Shown here one piece after another: positions 1-11,875 of a stretch of DNA of 64,000 nucleotides. Each line of letters starts with the position of its first letter. Within the stretch, counting starts at the first letter, position 1. The notes under the pieces are model-generated. The model did not search any database. It saw only the letters and a program-made list of their open reading frames with translations, and had not been told where the DNA came from. The DNA comes from Henckelia pumila (taxonomy: Eukaryota > Streptophyta > Magnoliopsida > Lamiales > Gesneriaceae). The stretch lies in the NCBI RefSeq assembly GCF_033568475.1, contig NC_133123.1, positions 61,573,522-61,637,521 of the forward strand, in the 5' to 3' direction. The position numbers and the translations under genes are program-made.

Positions 1-218
1 ATCGAAAATAAAGGATTTCGCGAATTCATTGTATGAAATACTGAAAAGGAAAACAGACATATATCAATGATTGTTTAACAATTTACTAAGACATAAAATA
101 GGCGAATTTAATTTTATGAATCTCACTCCCACTATTTTAACGATTTCACCACCCTCTAGTGAAAACGGGAAACTTTTTCCTTAGTGAGAACATGGAGTCC
201 AATTGACAAACTTATGGT

Positions 219-505
219 CCCGAATAATATCAGCCAACCATAATTCTCAAAAGGTAGAGCCCAATTGCTTCCAAAGCAACCCCCATGTGTTTACCTCATG
301 TCCAATAAGGGCCCAATAATATGACGCCGTTTAAAGTGACATGTCAAGATGACCCATCAATATTAAGTTGTGATGGACGGTCGCCATGTGGATCCCCCAA
401 TAATATGAGCCGATCCCATGGGAGTTCCACCCAACTTACAACATTTGTCGATCCAATGTACAGCTTTCCGACGGACGGGCCCCCCCCAATAATATGAGCC
501 GGACC
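219..505 (-). repeat. Repeated CCCAATAATATGAGCCG motif in the copia-2 leader
   Basis: Four dispersed copies of a 17-nt motif, CCCAATAATATGAGCCG and close variants, start near 219, 312, 395 and 483 in the leader between gag and the primer site. The same copies recur in copia-1 at about 58157-58440, so they belong to the family. Function is unknown. Confidence 0.7.
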
Positions 506-1182
506 GTATCCGCGGGTAGCATCACATACATTGACCGTTGATGGAAGGTGGGAACATTTAAACAAATTTAAATTTCCTTTATTTATCTTGATATAAATTT
601 TAAATCATATTTAAAATGAGGGATTTTTAATTATAAAAATATTTGTCTCATCATATTCATTTTATTGCATGCTTGCCGGATTCACGCAATTTATGTCTAA
701 ACATGCATACAATCATAATATCAAATATTATATAGGATGATCGATTCCATTTCTAATTGACCCGTGGTTGCCAATCACGGGTCTTAGTCCAATCCTAGGT
801 AATATGCAGTATGCAATGCAATCCTATTACATGTGCTTCCAATTTACATTTCTTCAGTCTTTATTGTCTGCTGGGCCCACCGTCTTCAAATCTTGATCTC
901 CCACTAAATCTAATGTATTTACAATAAATAACAATGACAAGTAGGGGATACATTTTTAGGGGGTGGGAACGGGCTATAAACCAAGCCCACTTTTATTACA
1001 TATGACATTCATATCGGGCCATAAACCAGGCCCATTAATAAAACCAACAATAATAAAGACAAAATGTAAATTCCTAACATACACCTACAAAATTGGTCAT
1101 GGCAATCGATCATCCTTATCCAATAACATTTAATTCAAAATTAATTTATTGGATAACATGCTGTGGCAATTCAAATTTAAAC

Positions 1183-1340
1183 AAGATAAAATCATATTTT
1201 ATATATAAAATCTCATTTCACATATAAAATCATATTTTATCTCTATATCAAATAAAATCATATTTTATCTATAAAATCCAATTTTACAAATAAAATCATA
1301 TTTTACTTAATATATCATAAGATCATATCTTATCATCAAT
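1183..1340. repeat. AT-rich short repeats in the copia-2 leader
   Basis: Five or more imperfect copies of TAAAATCATATTTTA alternate with related phrases such as TATAAAATCC. The unit is partly palindromic. The matching stretch in copia-1 is at about 59118-59275. Confidence 0.7.
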
Positions 1341-1550
1341 TGTACCAAAATAATTGATTTCAAAATTCAATTTACGGATAAAATATTAAAATTTTCCAAA
1401 AATTCAAATTTATCCAAAATCAATTTTAAAATTTACGGACTCGAACAATTCGATCCGAAATGTCGTGAACCAATCAAAAATAATTTTTGACCGGACCAAA
1501 AATAAAATTTTAAATATTAAAATTAATTTTTAAATAAAAATATAATTTTT

Positions 1551-1843
1551 CCCGCGGGCCGCCCGGGACACTCCCGGGCCGGCCCGCACCCGGGGCGCGG
1601 GCCGTGGGCAGCCTGGCTGCCCCCTTAGGGCAGCGACTATCGCTGCCCTGGCGGCGCCTGGGGCCGCCGCTGGGCGGCGCCGTGCGTCGCCCCTGGGCGG
1701 CGCCGTGCGCCGCCCTGGACGGCGACGGTCGCCGTCCTGGGCGGCGCCATGCGCCCCCTTTGGGCGGCGCCGTGCGCCGCCCGGGGCAGCAACAATTGCT
1801 GCCCCACCGGGCAGCGATCCAATCGCTGCCCGGGTTTTGCCCC
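1551..1843. repeat. GC-rich tandem array in the copia-2 leader
   Basis: A sharply GC-rich island inside a very AT-rich leader, built of variants of GGGCGGCGCC and GGGCAGCGA, many self-complementary. It lies about 110 bp from the primer site. The equivalent array in copia-1 (59490-59728) uses mostly GGGCAGCGCC units, so the two copies of the family differ in array content. Short reading frames here are a composition effect. Confidence 0.8.
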
Positions 1844-1950
1844 GAAAAAAAAAATTTTTTTATTTAAAAATATTTATTTTGTTTTCCAAAAACCGAGATT
1901 CAAAAATTTTGTACAATCGATTAATTTAATCGTTTGATCTGAGCAACCTG

Positions 1951-1962
1951 GCTCTGATACCA
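1951..1962 (-). other. Primer binding site of copia-2 (initiator Met tRNA)
   Basis: On the minus strand this reads TGGTATCAGAGC, the standard complement of the 3' end of plant initiator methionine tRNA. It lies one base inside the LTR edge, as expected for minus-strand primer binding in copia elements. Confidence 0.9.
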
Positions 1963-1963
1963 C

Positions 1964-3826
1964 TGTTGGAAAACGCGGCTCTCTGATCAATCACGATTGA
2001 TACCCGGTGCAGCGGAAGTTTAAAACTTTTATCATGGAACAATTCCATGGTGTGGGTATCAACCATTCAACGATTAAATTATTGTGTGTGTAAAATTCAA
2101 ATAACAGTTATTAAATTTTACCTTAAATCTCGCAACGAGATTAATGGACACCAACAGATTTGATCTGCTCTTGTTGTCTCTCCCTGGAACCGATGAACTC
2201 CTTCAATCAGGTCCACGAACAGAGGTTTAATCCCTCTGATAGATTGCACTAGAAAATCTATCAGAAGTTTTCTGCGAAGAGATTACACGAATCTGATTCG
2301 TTATTCCTGACCGCGATTCAAAATCACAGACCGGAATTTTCTCGGGCAGAGGGGGAGGGGTCGGCCGAAATTTCTTTTGAGAGGCTAGGGTTTTCGATTT
2401 TTTTTGCTCTCAAAAATTATGACCTGTTGTGTGTAATTTCTGTACTGAAATAACTTATTTATAATGCAGGCCACTAACACCTTAGGGCCCATTAGTCATA
2501 AGCTGGGGCCCGACAAGCAAAGCCCGCTCGTTCAGAAATTAATATAAAATTCATCGTGACTCCGATTGATGAACTGATTTCACCAATGTGCACAGAAACC
2601 ATTTCTGCACATTTTAAAGTCAAAATAAATTTTCCTGAATCCGAATTCAGTGATTTCCAAAAATGTCCATCCCTATGTCATTTTAGGAAATCCTACTCCC
2701 TTACTCTTATTTAAGAAGTCCAACTCCTTAGTTCATTAAATTTAACTCTTTAAATTTAACTATCTCAACGGGGATTAAAACTCCATTACACTGTGTGACC
2801 CTCAATGGTTCAGGGATACAGCTAGCCGTGGGCTCACAACTCCTTGTGACTCGGAACAACACTTTCCGACTTGCCCAACGAATCATGGTAAAGCGCCTAG
2901 CAACATCGCCCCATGATTCCCTAGGTATCACTGATAGTGCCTACAAGAACCAGTAGATTTTGGTTAGCGTACAGTACGGTCCCTTCATCCATATATCCCG
3001 ATCGAATCAACAACCATTGGTATATCGAGAGTCGCTCAAGATTCGATAACTATGCAATACATCTTGAAGATCAAATTAGTGACATCGCATGTGCTACTAA
3101 GAAACCATTTCTTAAATCACATTAATTACTCTGGCCAGAGATTTATCACACTAATATCTCCTCAGATCGCATAGGATATCCACACTCGCAAGTATGTGGT
3201 GAATCCTTGACAACAATGCATTGACTCCTATATGTGTCGTAACTGTACCCAATCTCGACACCTGATGACCCCCATAGAGTCGGTAAACGAGTCAAAGCAC
3301 AGCACTAGCATATAGAGTCTCCATGATGTTTCAAGTCGTAAGGACTAATGGTGTACAACCAAAACCGCGGACTTTATCCACTCGATAAGTGATAACCACT
3401 TGGAAAGTCCGGATAGGGTAGTTCGATTATTCATCCTATGAATATCCATTTGCATGCTTCGAACATCTCCATGTTCCCTACCAATGAAACGTGGTACTCC
3501 GCATCGCAAATGCTAGTCTCAAACTCGAGCGATCCTTATCCTTATTATCGGACGGCTCAATCGACTAGGAACGGTTTTTAGAATATACAGTGACTATAAG
3601 ATGTATTTCATGATAGACATCTCCATGTTCTACCACATCTTACATACACTATAGTATATTCAAGGTCTTTATCAAAACAACAATAGTATATCACAATATA
3701 ACAATATGAAGTAATATAAAGTCATTGCCATAAAAGTGTAAATAATATTAAACAAAAGATTGTTTATACAAAGAGTCATCAAAGCCCATAGCCACACAGT
3801 TGGCTCACTGGGCACCCACTCTTACA
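1964..3826 (-). repeat. 5' LTR of copia-2
   Basis: An LTR of 1863 bp. On the plus strand it begins TGTTGGAAAACGCGG next to the primer site and ends in CACTCTTACA; other copies end in CTTTCA. It aligns along its length with the LTRs at 52196-54038 and 59849-61691 and, reverse-complemented, with the solo LTRs at 15305 and 39833. A left-hand partner LTR would lie outside the window. Confidence 0.9.
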
Positions 3827-4685
3827 GAGTTGTTAGCCCACGGCTAGCTGTATCCCTAAACCATTGAGGGTCACACAGTGTAATGGATTTTTAATCCCCG
3901 TTGAGATAGTTAAATTTAAAGAGTTAAATTTAATGAACAAAGAAGTTGGACTTCTTATTTAAGAGTAGAGGAGTAAGATTTCCTAAAATGACATAGGGAT
4001 GGCCATTTTTGGAAATCACTGAATACGGATTCAGAAAAATTTATCTTGACTTTAAAAGGTGCAGAAATGGTTTCTGTGCACATTGGTGAAATCGGTTTAT
4101 CAATCGGAGTCACGATGAATTTTATATTAATTTCTGAACATGCGGGCTTTGCTTGTCGGGCTTGAACTTATGACTAATGAGCCCTAAGCTGTTAGTGGCC
4201 TACATTATAAATAAGTTATTGCAGTACAGAAATTAAACACAACAAGGTCACAATTTTTGAGAAACCTAAGTATTTTCTAACAAGAGTGGCCGCCCCCTTC
4301 CCTGTCTACTCGAGAAAAATCCAGCCTGTGATTTTGAATTACAGTCTGGTTTAACGGATCAAATTCGTTAATCTCTTCGTAGAAACTTCTGATAGATTTT
4401 CTAGTGCAATCTATCAGAGGGATTAAATATCCGTTCGTGGACCTGATTGAAGAACAGTTCGTCCATCAGTTCCAGGGATATACAACAAGAGCAGAGCAAT
4501 CTGTTGGTGTCCAAAATCTCGATTCGAGATTGAGGTAAAAATTTATAATCGTTATTTAATTTTTACACACACACAATTTAATCGTAAGGTTGATACCTGT
4601 TATGGAATCGTTCCATACAAAAATTTTAAACTTCCGCTGCACCGGGTATCAATCCTAATTGATCTGATCACCGCGTTCTCCAACA
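3827..4685 (+). repeat. Fragment of an older copia LTR, opposite orientation to copia-2
   Basis: It starts mid-LTR at a phrase equivalent to about 16294 of the solo LTR at 15305 and runs to the LTR edge, CTCCAACA. This is the remainder of an LTR into which copia-2 inserted; the other part should lie left of the window. The bases GAGTT at 3827-3831 would be the right copy of copia-2's target duplication. Confidence 0.8.
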
Positions 4686-4772
4686 TACTCTCTATCCCAA
4701 TGCTCTCAGCGGACAAATAAACTGCATAGATAAGGTATCCTTCCACGCCAGACTCTAGAGCTCGACAGGCTC

Positions 4773-6203
4773 TCAAAGCTGATACCAAAGGCATCGGGGG
4801 TCGCGCTCCCTCTCCATAGAAAACCAGCTCTCACTCCCTTCAGGATGAAAGCGTACTAATCTCTGATAGCAGTCCACTGAAGCTCGATAGGTAGTCAACA
4901 TATCTATTCCCAGAATGCAATCAAAGTCGTCCATCACCAGGACAATGAGATTCGCTAACAGAATGTTCCCTTCGAACTCTAAAAGGCAACCCATCACTAG
5001 ACGCTTAGCCAAAGCAGATTGGTCCGTCGGAGTAGAAACAAACATCACTACATCTAGTGCAATGCATGGTAACTTATGACTCTTAACAAAACGTGCAGAA
5101 ATGAAGGAATGAGATGCACCAGTGCAAATAAGTACAAGAGCAGGTATACCATAAAGCAGAAATGTACCTGCGATGACTTTCTCATTCTCCTCCACTGCCT
5201 GATCATGTCTCAGGGCAAACACCTGGCCAGAAGCTCGTGGCCTCAAATGAGAACTCCCAGCAGGCTGTCCCTGCGTCCTCTGCTGAACGGTAGCCTGAGA
5301 ACCAGATCCTGAACCAGAACCAAAACCGCCTCCCCCAGATAGTGGACAATCCCTCCGGATATGACCAGTCTCTCCACAACGGAAACAAGCTCCAGAAGCT
5401 CTATGGCAACGGTCGGTCGGATGGTTCTTCCCACAATGATCACACTTGTCCTTTTTACCAAAACAGACAACACCTCCAGAACCAGAGGAAGAAGTAGATC
5501 CAGACTTCTTGAAAGATTGGGCATGGGGACCCAAAGAACTAGCAGGCCTCGACTGAGGGAAAGACCTGTTCCGCCGAATGCTGTCCTCCGCCTGGTGACA
5601 ACGGCTCACCAAACCCTCGTAGGACATGTCGTCACCAACCACCACACGGTCATGGATCTCACGGTTAAGGCCCTGAAGGAACATATTATACTTCATCCCA
5701 AAGCTGTCAGCAATCTCGGGGCAATAGGATAGCAGATCAAAGAACTTCTGCTGATACTCATCAATAGACATGGCTCCCTGTCGCAGACTCAGTAGTTCAC
5801 CTGCCTTCGACTGACGGAGTGCATGAGGAAAATACAGCTTCTGAAAAGCTGTGCGGAACTCGGCCCAGGTGGCCACTCCTCTCGCCGCAATAAAGGGTGC
5901 AGAAGTAAACCTCCACCACCTACAGGCTCGCCCATCCAAAAGATAGTAAAGGGTCTCCATCTTCTGCTCCTCGGTGCAGTGGTAAGTCTGAAAAGTCATC
6001 TCTATACGGTCTAACCAGTTTTCCGCATCCTCCAGAGACTCACCTCCAACAAGGGGCTTAGGAACCATCTGCAGAAATCGCCGTACAGTGAAACGATCCT
6101 CATCACGACGACGATGATGACGGTCCCGACGACGCTCATGATCGTCATCTCCCCAGCGTCCACCTCCACTACCATGGCTACTCTGGTCATCGTAGTTAGC
6201 CAT
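4773..6203 (-). pseudogene. gypsy-C gag and start of protease (partial)
   Basis: The gag reading frame runs about 476 residues from a start 76 bp inside the LTR. It has an Asp/Arg/His-rich N-terminus, the retrotransposon gag core (WLDRIE...RACRWWRF...YFP) at about residues 60-200, a CCHC zinc knuckle [14 protein letters not shown] at about residue 273, and the start of an aspartic protease. Gag coats element RNA in cytoplasmic particles; the knuckle binds RNA. Downstream pol is absent, so this is a fossil fragment. It is closely related to the gag at 33782-32870 in gypsy-B. Confidence 0.82.
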
Positions 6204-6262
6204 CTACAAAAGCACCTCACGGTTACCTTATGCAGAGTCTAAATCCCAAGAATACTATGTAT

Positions 6263-6274
6263 GCTCTGATACCA
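6263..6274 (-). other. Primer binding site of gypsy-C
   Basis: Minus strand TGGTATCAGAGC, complementary to initiator Met tRNA, four bases from the LTR edge. Confidence 0.85.
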
Positions 6275-6278
6275 TAAA

Positions 6279-7556
6279 TGTAGTGACCCTTACCTGGATC
6301 ACCTACTAAACAGAACTTAGGCATGCAATTAACTTAATTAAACGGATATCAGAATAAAACTGCGGAAACCAAATACAAAATACAATCCCAAGTAAAGGAA
6401 TCTGTAAATACCCAAATATTATACAAACATATCGAACAGTTGTATCAATGCAAATAACAATAAAAATAAACCTAGGCGAAGCTCCAGCTGACCAACCACG
6501 GCCTAGCCCCTCTTGGATCCACCCGCCTCATCCAATCGCAAACCTGACCCATGGAATAAGGTGTCCAGAAACACAGAGTATGAGACGTGAGCATAAAACG
6601 CTCAGCACGAGAGTATGAGTATAAATGCATGCAAAGTGAACTCCCTATAAACTCGAGGTCAAGGATCAGATAACAGAGACAGACTGGGCCCTGGTATGTA
6701 TCACGCTGTGCCGTCGCTTCAGGAGGTGGCTCCCATACCATAATACCAGTGGATATTCCGGACCCAAATCGATGGAAGTCCAACCACTAACAGGATAGGG
6801 AAAAACCCTACTAACAGACATCTCGAAGGAGATAGCTCAGTATGCAAATGAATGCAGCATAAATCAATGACATATAAACCATGCAGTCACATAATACATG
6901 AATACTCAGTCAGGATATCTCGAACAGTACTTCCGTACCTCAAATCAGTGCAAGCTCTACAAACTCTAGGTCCATGCCTATAGTCTGCTCTACACTGCCA
7001 AATGATACTACTATCATTATAGCGCTCTAAAAGCCTTAACTAAGCTATTGCATACTCCTAAATATTTATAGGAAGCAAAAGCTATACCTTCGTCCGTCGT
7101 TAGCCCTTTGATGTCGATGCCTCCAGAACTTGGGCACAACTCCGCTACGACTATCGAACGCCTCGACGACTCCCGGGTCAAGCCTAGGAAGGCTAAAACA
7201 ACTCGAATACAACTAGAGTAGAGAGGAAATCCGGAATTGGCAATTGAAAGTGAATTCTCGGCCTTCTATTTATAGACAACGATCGGAGCCTCAGATCCTC
7301 GATCGGAACGTCCGAACATCGATCGGACCGTCCGCTCCTGCCATCGGAGCTTCCGAAGATCCTGATTTGCCACGCGTCAAAATATCACTTGTTGACTTTG
7401 GATAGGGGTGATCGGAGCACATGTCATGCCTGACGTAATACCATCGGAGCTTTCGATCCTGTTCGGAGCTTCCGAACTCACCTTCGGAGCTTCCGAACTC
7501 TTCCCAAGAATAATGATTAATTCCTTAATTACTGATTTTGGTTACGGGCTACTACA
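6279..7556 (-). repeat. 5' LTR of gypsy-C
   Basis: 1278 bp, TGTAGTGACCC to GGGCTACTACA on the plus strand. It holds a TATA box near 7266-7277 and a near-palindrome array upstream of it. It resembles the gypsy-B LTRs but is more diverged from them than they are from each other. Confidence 0.88.
7266..7500 (-). promoter_or_regulatory. LTR promoter of gypsy-C: TATA box and U3 near-palindrome array
   Basis: On the minus strand an array of about nine CGGANNNTCCGA-type motifs (7500 to 7278) leads into the TATA-like CTATAAATAGAAGG. Array, TATA and transcript direction fit a U3 promoter. That the motifs act as enhancer sites is inference. Confidence 0.6.
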
Positions 7557-7730
7557 CTTCGTCTCTTAGACCTAGATGCGCGCTATAGGTATCGAGACGA
7601 GCTTTGCGTGAGCAGGGTGAAGCTCCCGTAACTCTCAGCCGATTGAAAGTTATGTCCGTTTGAAAGTGCAGCGCCTGTTCCTCCGATCCGCAATTCGAGA
7701 GACAAAACAACAAAGAATTCATTCACTGTT

Positions 7731-7849
7731 GTGTACGATCATACCAGCACTAATGCACCGGATCCCATCAAAACTCTGAAGTTAAGCATGCTTGGGCGAG
7801 AGCAGTACTAAGATGGGTGACCCCTTGGGAAGTCCTCGTGTTGCAGCCC
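7731..7849 (+). rRNA. 5S rRNA gene copy P1
   Basis: 119 nt, the transcript that joins the large ribosomal subunit if expressed. It starts GTGTACGATC in place of GGGTGCGATC. The A box reads AAGCATG and the C box has an A at its GG, so promoter strength is doubtful. A T-run follows. Confidence 0.85.
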
Positions 7850-8247
7850 TTTTTCATTAATTTCTTTTTTTATTACTCGTATTTCTTGTTCCTCCGATAC
7901 CTCGCTGTCCTATTCCTGACTCTTACAGTCCAATCCTTGGATAGAAAAGATGCAATTGACTGAATCACATGACGTGGACGTGCGATTTGGGTGACGCGGG
8001 CCGCTTCGGTGGGTCCCAGCGCCCTACGGGAAAAATGACCCAAAATACCATCTCCGGATTGGAATTTGAGCTTCTCCGTCTCTTAGACCGAGACGTGCGC
8101 TGTAGGTATCGAGACGATCTTCGCGTGAGCAGGCAGAAGCTCTCGTAACTCTCAGCCGATCAAAAGTTATGTCCGTTTGAAAGTGCAGCGCCTGTTCCTC
8201 CGATCCGCAATTCGAGAGACAAAACAATAAAGAATTCATTCACTGTT

Positions 8248-8366
8248 GGGTGCGATCATACCAGTACTAATGCATTGGATCCCATCAGAATTCCGAAGTT
8301 AAGTGTGCCTGGGCGAGAGCAGTACTAGGATGGGTGACCCCTTGGGAAGTCCTTGTGTTACACCCC
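8248..8366 (+). rRNA. 5S rRNA gene copy P2
   Basis: 119 nt with about eight differences from the array consensus, mostly C-to-T. The A box carries two of them (AAGTGTGCCTGG). Confidence 0.85.
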
Positions 8367-8765
8367 TTTTTCTTTATTTCTTTTTTTATTACACGTACTT
8401 CTTGTTCCACCGATTCCTCGTTGTCCTATTACCAACTCTTTCAGTCCAATACTCGGATAGAAAAGAAGAAATAGACTGAATCACACGACGTAGACGTGCG
8501 ATCTGGGTGATGCGGGCCGCTTCGAAGGGTCCCAGCACACCCTACGAGAAAAACAATCCAAAAGACCATCTCCGTGTTGGAATTTGTGCGTCTCCGTCTC
8601 TTAGACCAAGATGTGCGCTGTAGGTATCGAGACGAGCTTCGCGTTAGCAGGCTGAAGCTCCCGTAACTCATAGCTGATCGAAAGTTATGTTTGGTTGAAA
8701 GTGCAGCGCCTGTTCCTCCGATCCGCAATTCGAGAGACAAAACAACAAAGAATTCGTTCACTGTT

Positions 8766-8884
8766 GGGTGCGATCATACCAACACTAATGCACCGGATCC
8801 CATCAGAACTTCGAAGTTAAGCGTGCTTGGGCGAGAGCAGTACTTGGATGGGTGACCCCCAGGGAAGTCCTCGTGTTGCACCCC
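8766..8884 (+). rRNA. 5S rRNA gene copy P3
   Basis: 119 nt; one of the better copies. The A box is intact, with one change at TACTTGG and one at CCCCAGGG around the C box. Confidence 0.88.
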
Positions 8885-9283
8885 TTTTTTCATTAATTTT
8901 TTTTTATTACTCATATTTGTTGTTCCTCCGATTCCTCACCGTCCTATTCCTAACTCTTACAGTCCAATCCTCGGAAAGAAAAGATGCAATAGACTGAATC
9001 ACACGACGTGGACGTGCGATCTGGGTGACGCGGGCCGCTTTGGTGGGTCCCAGCATGTCCTACGGGAAAAACGATCCGAAAGACCATCTCCGGGTTGGAA
9101 TTTGTGTGTCTCCGTCTCTTAAACCGAGATGCGTGCTATAGGTATCGAGACGAGCTTTGCGTGAGCAGGTTGAAGCTCCCGTAACTCTCAGCTGATCGAA
9201 AGTTATGTCCGTTTGAAAGTGCAGCGTCTGTTCCTACGATCCGCAATTCGAGACACAAAACAACAAAGAATTCATTCAGTGTT

Positions 9284-9402
9284 GGGTGCAATCATACCAG
9301 CACTAATGCACCGGATCCCATCAGAACTCCGAAGTTAAGCATGCTTGGGCGAGAGCAGTACTAGAATGGGTGACCCCCTTGAAAGTCCTCGTGTTGCACC
9401 CC
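9284..9402 (+). rRNA. 5S rRNA gene copy P4
   Basis: 119 nt with about five differences: GCAATC near the start, AAGCATG in the A box, AGAATGGG and CTTGAAAG around the C box. Confidence 0.86.
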
Positions 9403-9802
9403 TTTTTCGTTAATTTCTTTTTTTATTACTCGTACTTCCTGTTTCTCCGATTCCTATCCGTCCTATTCCCGACTCTTACAGTCCAATCCTCGGATATAAA
9501 AGATGCAATGGACTGAATCACACAACGTGGACGTGCGATCTAGGTGATGCGGGCCGCTTTGGCGGGTCCCAGCGCGCCATACGGGAAATATGACCCGAAA
9601 GACCATCTCCAGGTTGAAATTTGTGCATCTCCGTCTCTTTGACTAAGATGCGTGCTGTAGGTATCGAGACGAGCTTCGCGTGAGCAGACTGAAGCTCCCG
9701 TAACTCTCAGCCGATCGAAGGTTATGTGTGTTTGAAAGTGCAGCGCTTGTTCCTCCAATCCGCAATTCGAGAAACAAAACAATAAAGAATTCATTCACTG
9801 TT

Positions 9803-9919
9803 GGGTGCGATCATACCAGCCTTAATGTATCGGATCCCAACAGAACTCCGAACTTAAGCATGCTTGGGCGAGAGCAGTACTAGGATGGGTGACCCCTTGG
9901 GAAGTCCTCGTGTTGCACC
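9803..9919 (+). rRNA. 5S rRNA gene copy P5
   Basis: 117 nt; the 3' end is GCACC followed at once by T, two C short of the consensus, which would weaken the terminal stem. The A box is altered (ACTTAAGCATG). Confidence 0.82.
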
Positions 9920-10321
9920 TTTTTTCATTTATTTCTTTTTTTATTACTCGTATTTCTTGTTCCTCTGATCCCTCGCCGTCCTATTCCTGACTCGATCACT
10001 CCAATCCGCGGATAGAAAATATGCAATAAACTAAATCACATGATGTGGATGTGCTATTTGGGTGACTCGGGCCGCTTTGGTGGGTCCCAGCGCGCCCTAC
10101 TATAAAAATGACCCGAAATACCATCTTCGGGTTGGATTTTGTACGTCTCCATCTCTTAGACCGAGATGCGCGCTATATGTATCGAGACAAGCTTCGCGTT
10201 AGCAGGCTGAAGCTCACGTAACTCTCAGTCGATCGAAAGTTCTGTCCGTTGGAAAGGGCAGCTCCTGTTCCTCCGATTCACAATTCGAAAGACAAAACAA
10301 TAAAAAAATTAATTCACTATT

Positions 10322-10440
10322 GGATGCGATCATACCAGCACTAATGCATCGGATCCCATCAAAACTCCGAAGTTATGCGTGCTTGGGCGAGAGCAGTACT
10401 AGGATGGGTAACCCCCTGGAAAGTCCTCGTGTTGCACCCC
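10322..10440 (+). rRNA. 5S rRNA gene copy P6
   Basis: 119 nt, starting GGATGCGATC. The A box has TTATGCG and the C box GGGTAACC. Confidence 0.84.
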
Positions 10441-10840
10441 TTTTTCATTAATTTGTTTTTTTATTACTCGTACTTATTGTTCCTCCGATTCCTCGTCGTC
10501 CTATTCCCGAATCTTTCAGTCCAATCCGCGGATAAAAAAGATGCAATAGAATGAATCACACGACGTGGACGTGCGATGAGGGTGACGCAGGCCGCTTCGG
10601 TGGGTCCCAGCATGTCCTACGGGAATAATTACCCGAAAGACAATCTACGGGTTGAAATTTGTGCGTCTTCATCTCTTAGACCGAGATGCACACTATAGGT
10701 ATCGAGACAAGCTTTGCGTGAGCAGGGTGAAGCTCCCGTAACTCTCAGCCGATCGAAAGTTATGTCTGTTTGAAAGTGCAGCGTCTGTTCCTCCGATCCG
10801 CAATTCGAGAGACAAAACAACAAAGAATTCATTCACTATT

Positions 10841-10959
10841 GGGTACGATCATACCAACACTAATGCACCGGATCCCATCAGAACTTCGAAGTTAAGCGTG
10901 CTTGGGGGAGATCAGTACTAGGATGGGTGACCCCTTGGGAAGTCCTCGTGTTGCACCCC
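10841..10959 (+). rRNA. 5S rRNA gene copy P7
   Basis: 119 nt. The A box is intact, but the intermediate element reads GGGAGATC instead of GCGAGAGC. Confidence 0.85.
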
Positions 10960-11359
10960 TTTTTCATTAATTTCTTTTTTATTACTCGTACTTATCGTTT
11001 CTCCGATTCCTCGCCGTCCTATTCCCGACTCTATAAGTCCAATCCGCGGATAGAAAAGATGCAATAGACTGAATCACACAACGTGGACGTGCGATCTGGG
11101 TGACGCATGCCGCTTCAGTGGGTCCCAGAGCGCCCTACGGGAAAAATGACCCGAAAGACCATCTCCGGGTTGGAATTTTTTGCGTCTCCATCTCTTAGAA
11201 CGAGATGTGCGCTGTAGGTATCGAGATGAGCTTCGCGTGAGCAGGCTGAAGCTCCCGTAATACTCAGCCGATCGAAAGTTATGTCCGTTCGAAAGTGCAG
11301 CGCCTGTTCCTCCGATCTGCAATTCGAGAGACAAAACAACAAAGAATTCATTCACTGTT

Positions 11360-11478
11360 GGGTGCGATCTTACCAACACTAATGCACCGGATCCCATCAT
11401 AACTCCGAAGTTAAACGTGATTGGGCGAGAGCAGTACTATGATGGGTGACCCCCTGAGATGTCCTCGTGTTGCACCCC
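11360..11478 (+). rRNA. 5S rRNA gene copy P8
   Basis: 119 nt with changes in the A box (TTAAACGTGATTGG) and at the start of the C box (TATGATGGG). Confidence 0.84.
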
Positions 11479-11875
11479 TTTTTTCATTAATTTTTTTATT
11501 AATCGTATTTATTTTTCCTCCGATTCCTCGCCGTCCTATTCCTGACTCTTACAGTCCAATCCTCGGATAGAAAAGATGCAATAGACTTAATCACACGATG
11601 TAGACGTGCGATCTGGGTGACGCGGGCCGCTTCGGTGGGTCCCAGCGCGCCATACTGGAAAAACGACCCAAAAGACCATATACAGGTTGGAATTTGTGTG
11701 TCTCCGTCTCTTAGAACGAGATGCGCGCTATGGTTATCAAGACGAGATTCATGTGAGCAGGTTGAAGCTCCAGTAACTCTCAGCCGATCGAAAGTTATGT
11801 CCGTTTAAAAGTGTAGCGCCTGTTCCTACGATCCGCAATTCGAGGGATAAAACAACAAATAATTCATTCACTGTT

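Larger units (their letters stand above)
1..3826 (-). mobile_element. Ty1/copia element copia-2, 5' end only (leader and 5' LTR)
   Basis: The minus-strand end of a copia element whose body lies beyond the left window edge. It matches the 5' part of copia-1 (57939-61691) closely in sequence and order: the first gag codons at 1-29, a long leader, an initiator-Met primer site and an LTR. Only about ten gag codons are inside the window, so the state of its coding region cannot be judged. It appears to have inserted into an older copia LTR, the remnant of which begins at 3827. The family looks like the Angela/BARE lineage by LTR size and sequence style; this lineage call is inference. Confidence 0.88.
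4686..7556 (-). mobile_element. Ty3/gypsy element gypsy-C, 5' portion
   Basis: Minus-strand gypsy element keeping its 5' LTR, primer site, gag and part of the protease region. The rest is cut off by the copia LTR at 4685. It is the same family as gypsy-B, judging by nearly identical LTR ends (TGTAGTGACCCTTACC) and a gag protein alike over its whole length. The right edge (GGGCTACTACA) joins 5S spacer directly. It is incomplete. Confidence 0.88.

Noticed and set aside
1604-1937. Overlapping frames in the GC-rich block near 1.6-1.9 kb
   Set aside because: Low-complexity Pro/Arg/Ala products from a GC-rich tandem array in an untranslated leader; frames are open on both strands because of composition.
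8441-8761. Reading frames of about 70-120 codons antisense to the 5S units as protein genes
   Set aside because: They recur in every unit in two frames, vary freely in sequence and often break in sister units. They are passengers of the tandem spacer. The constant 71-codon form is noted only as a finding.
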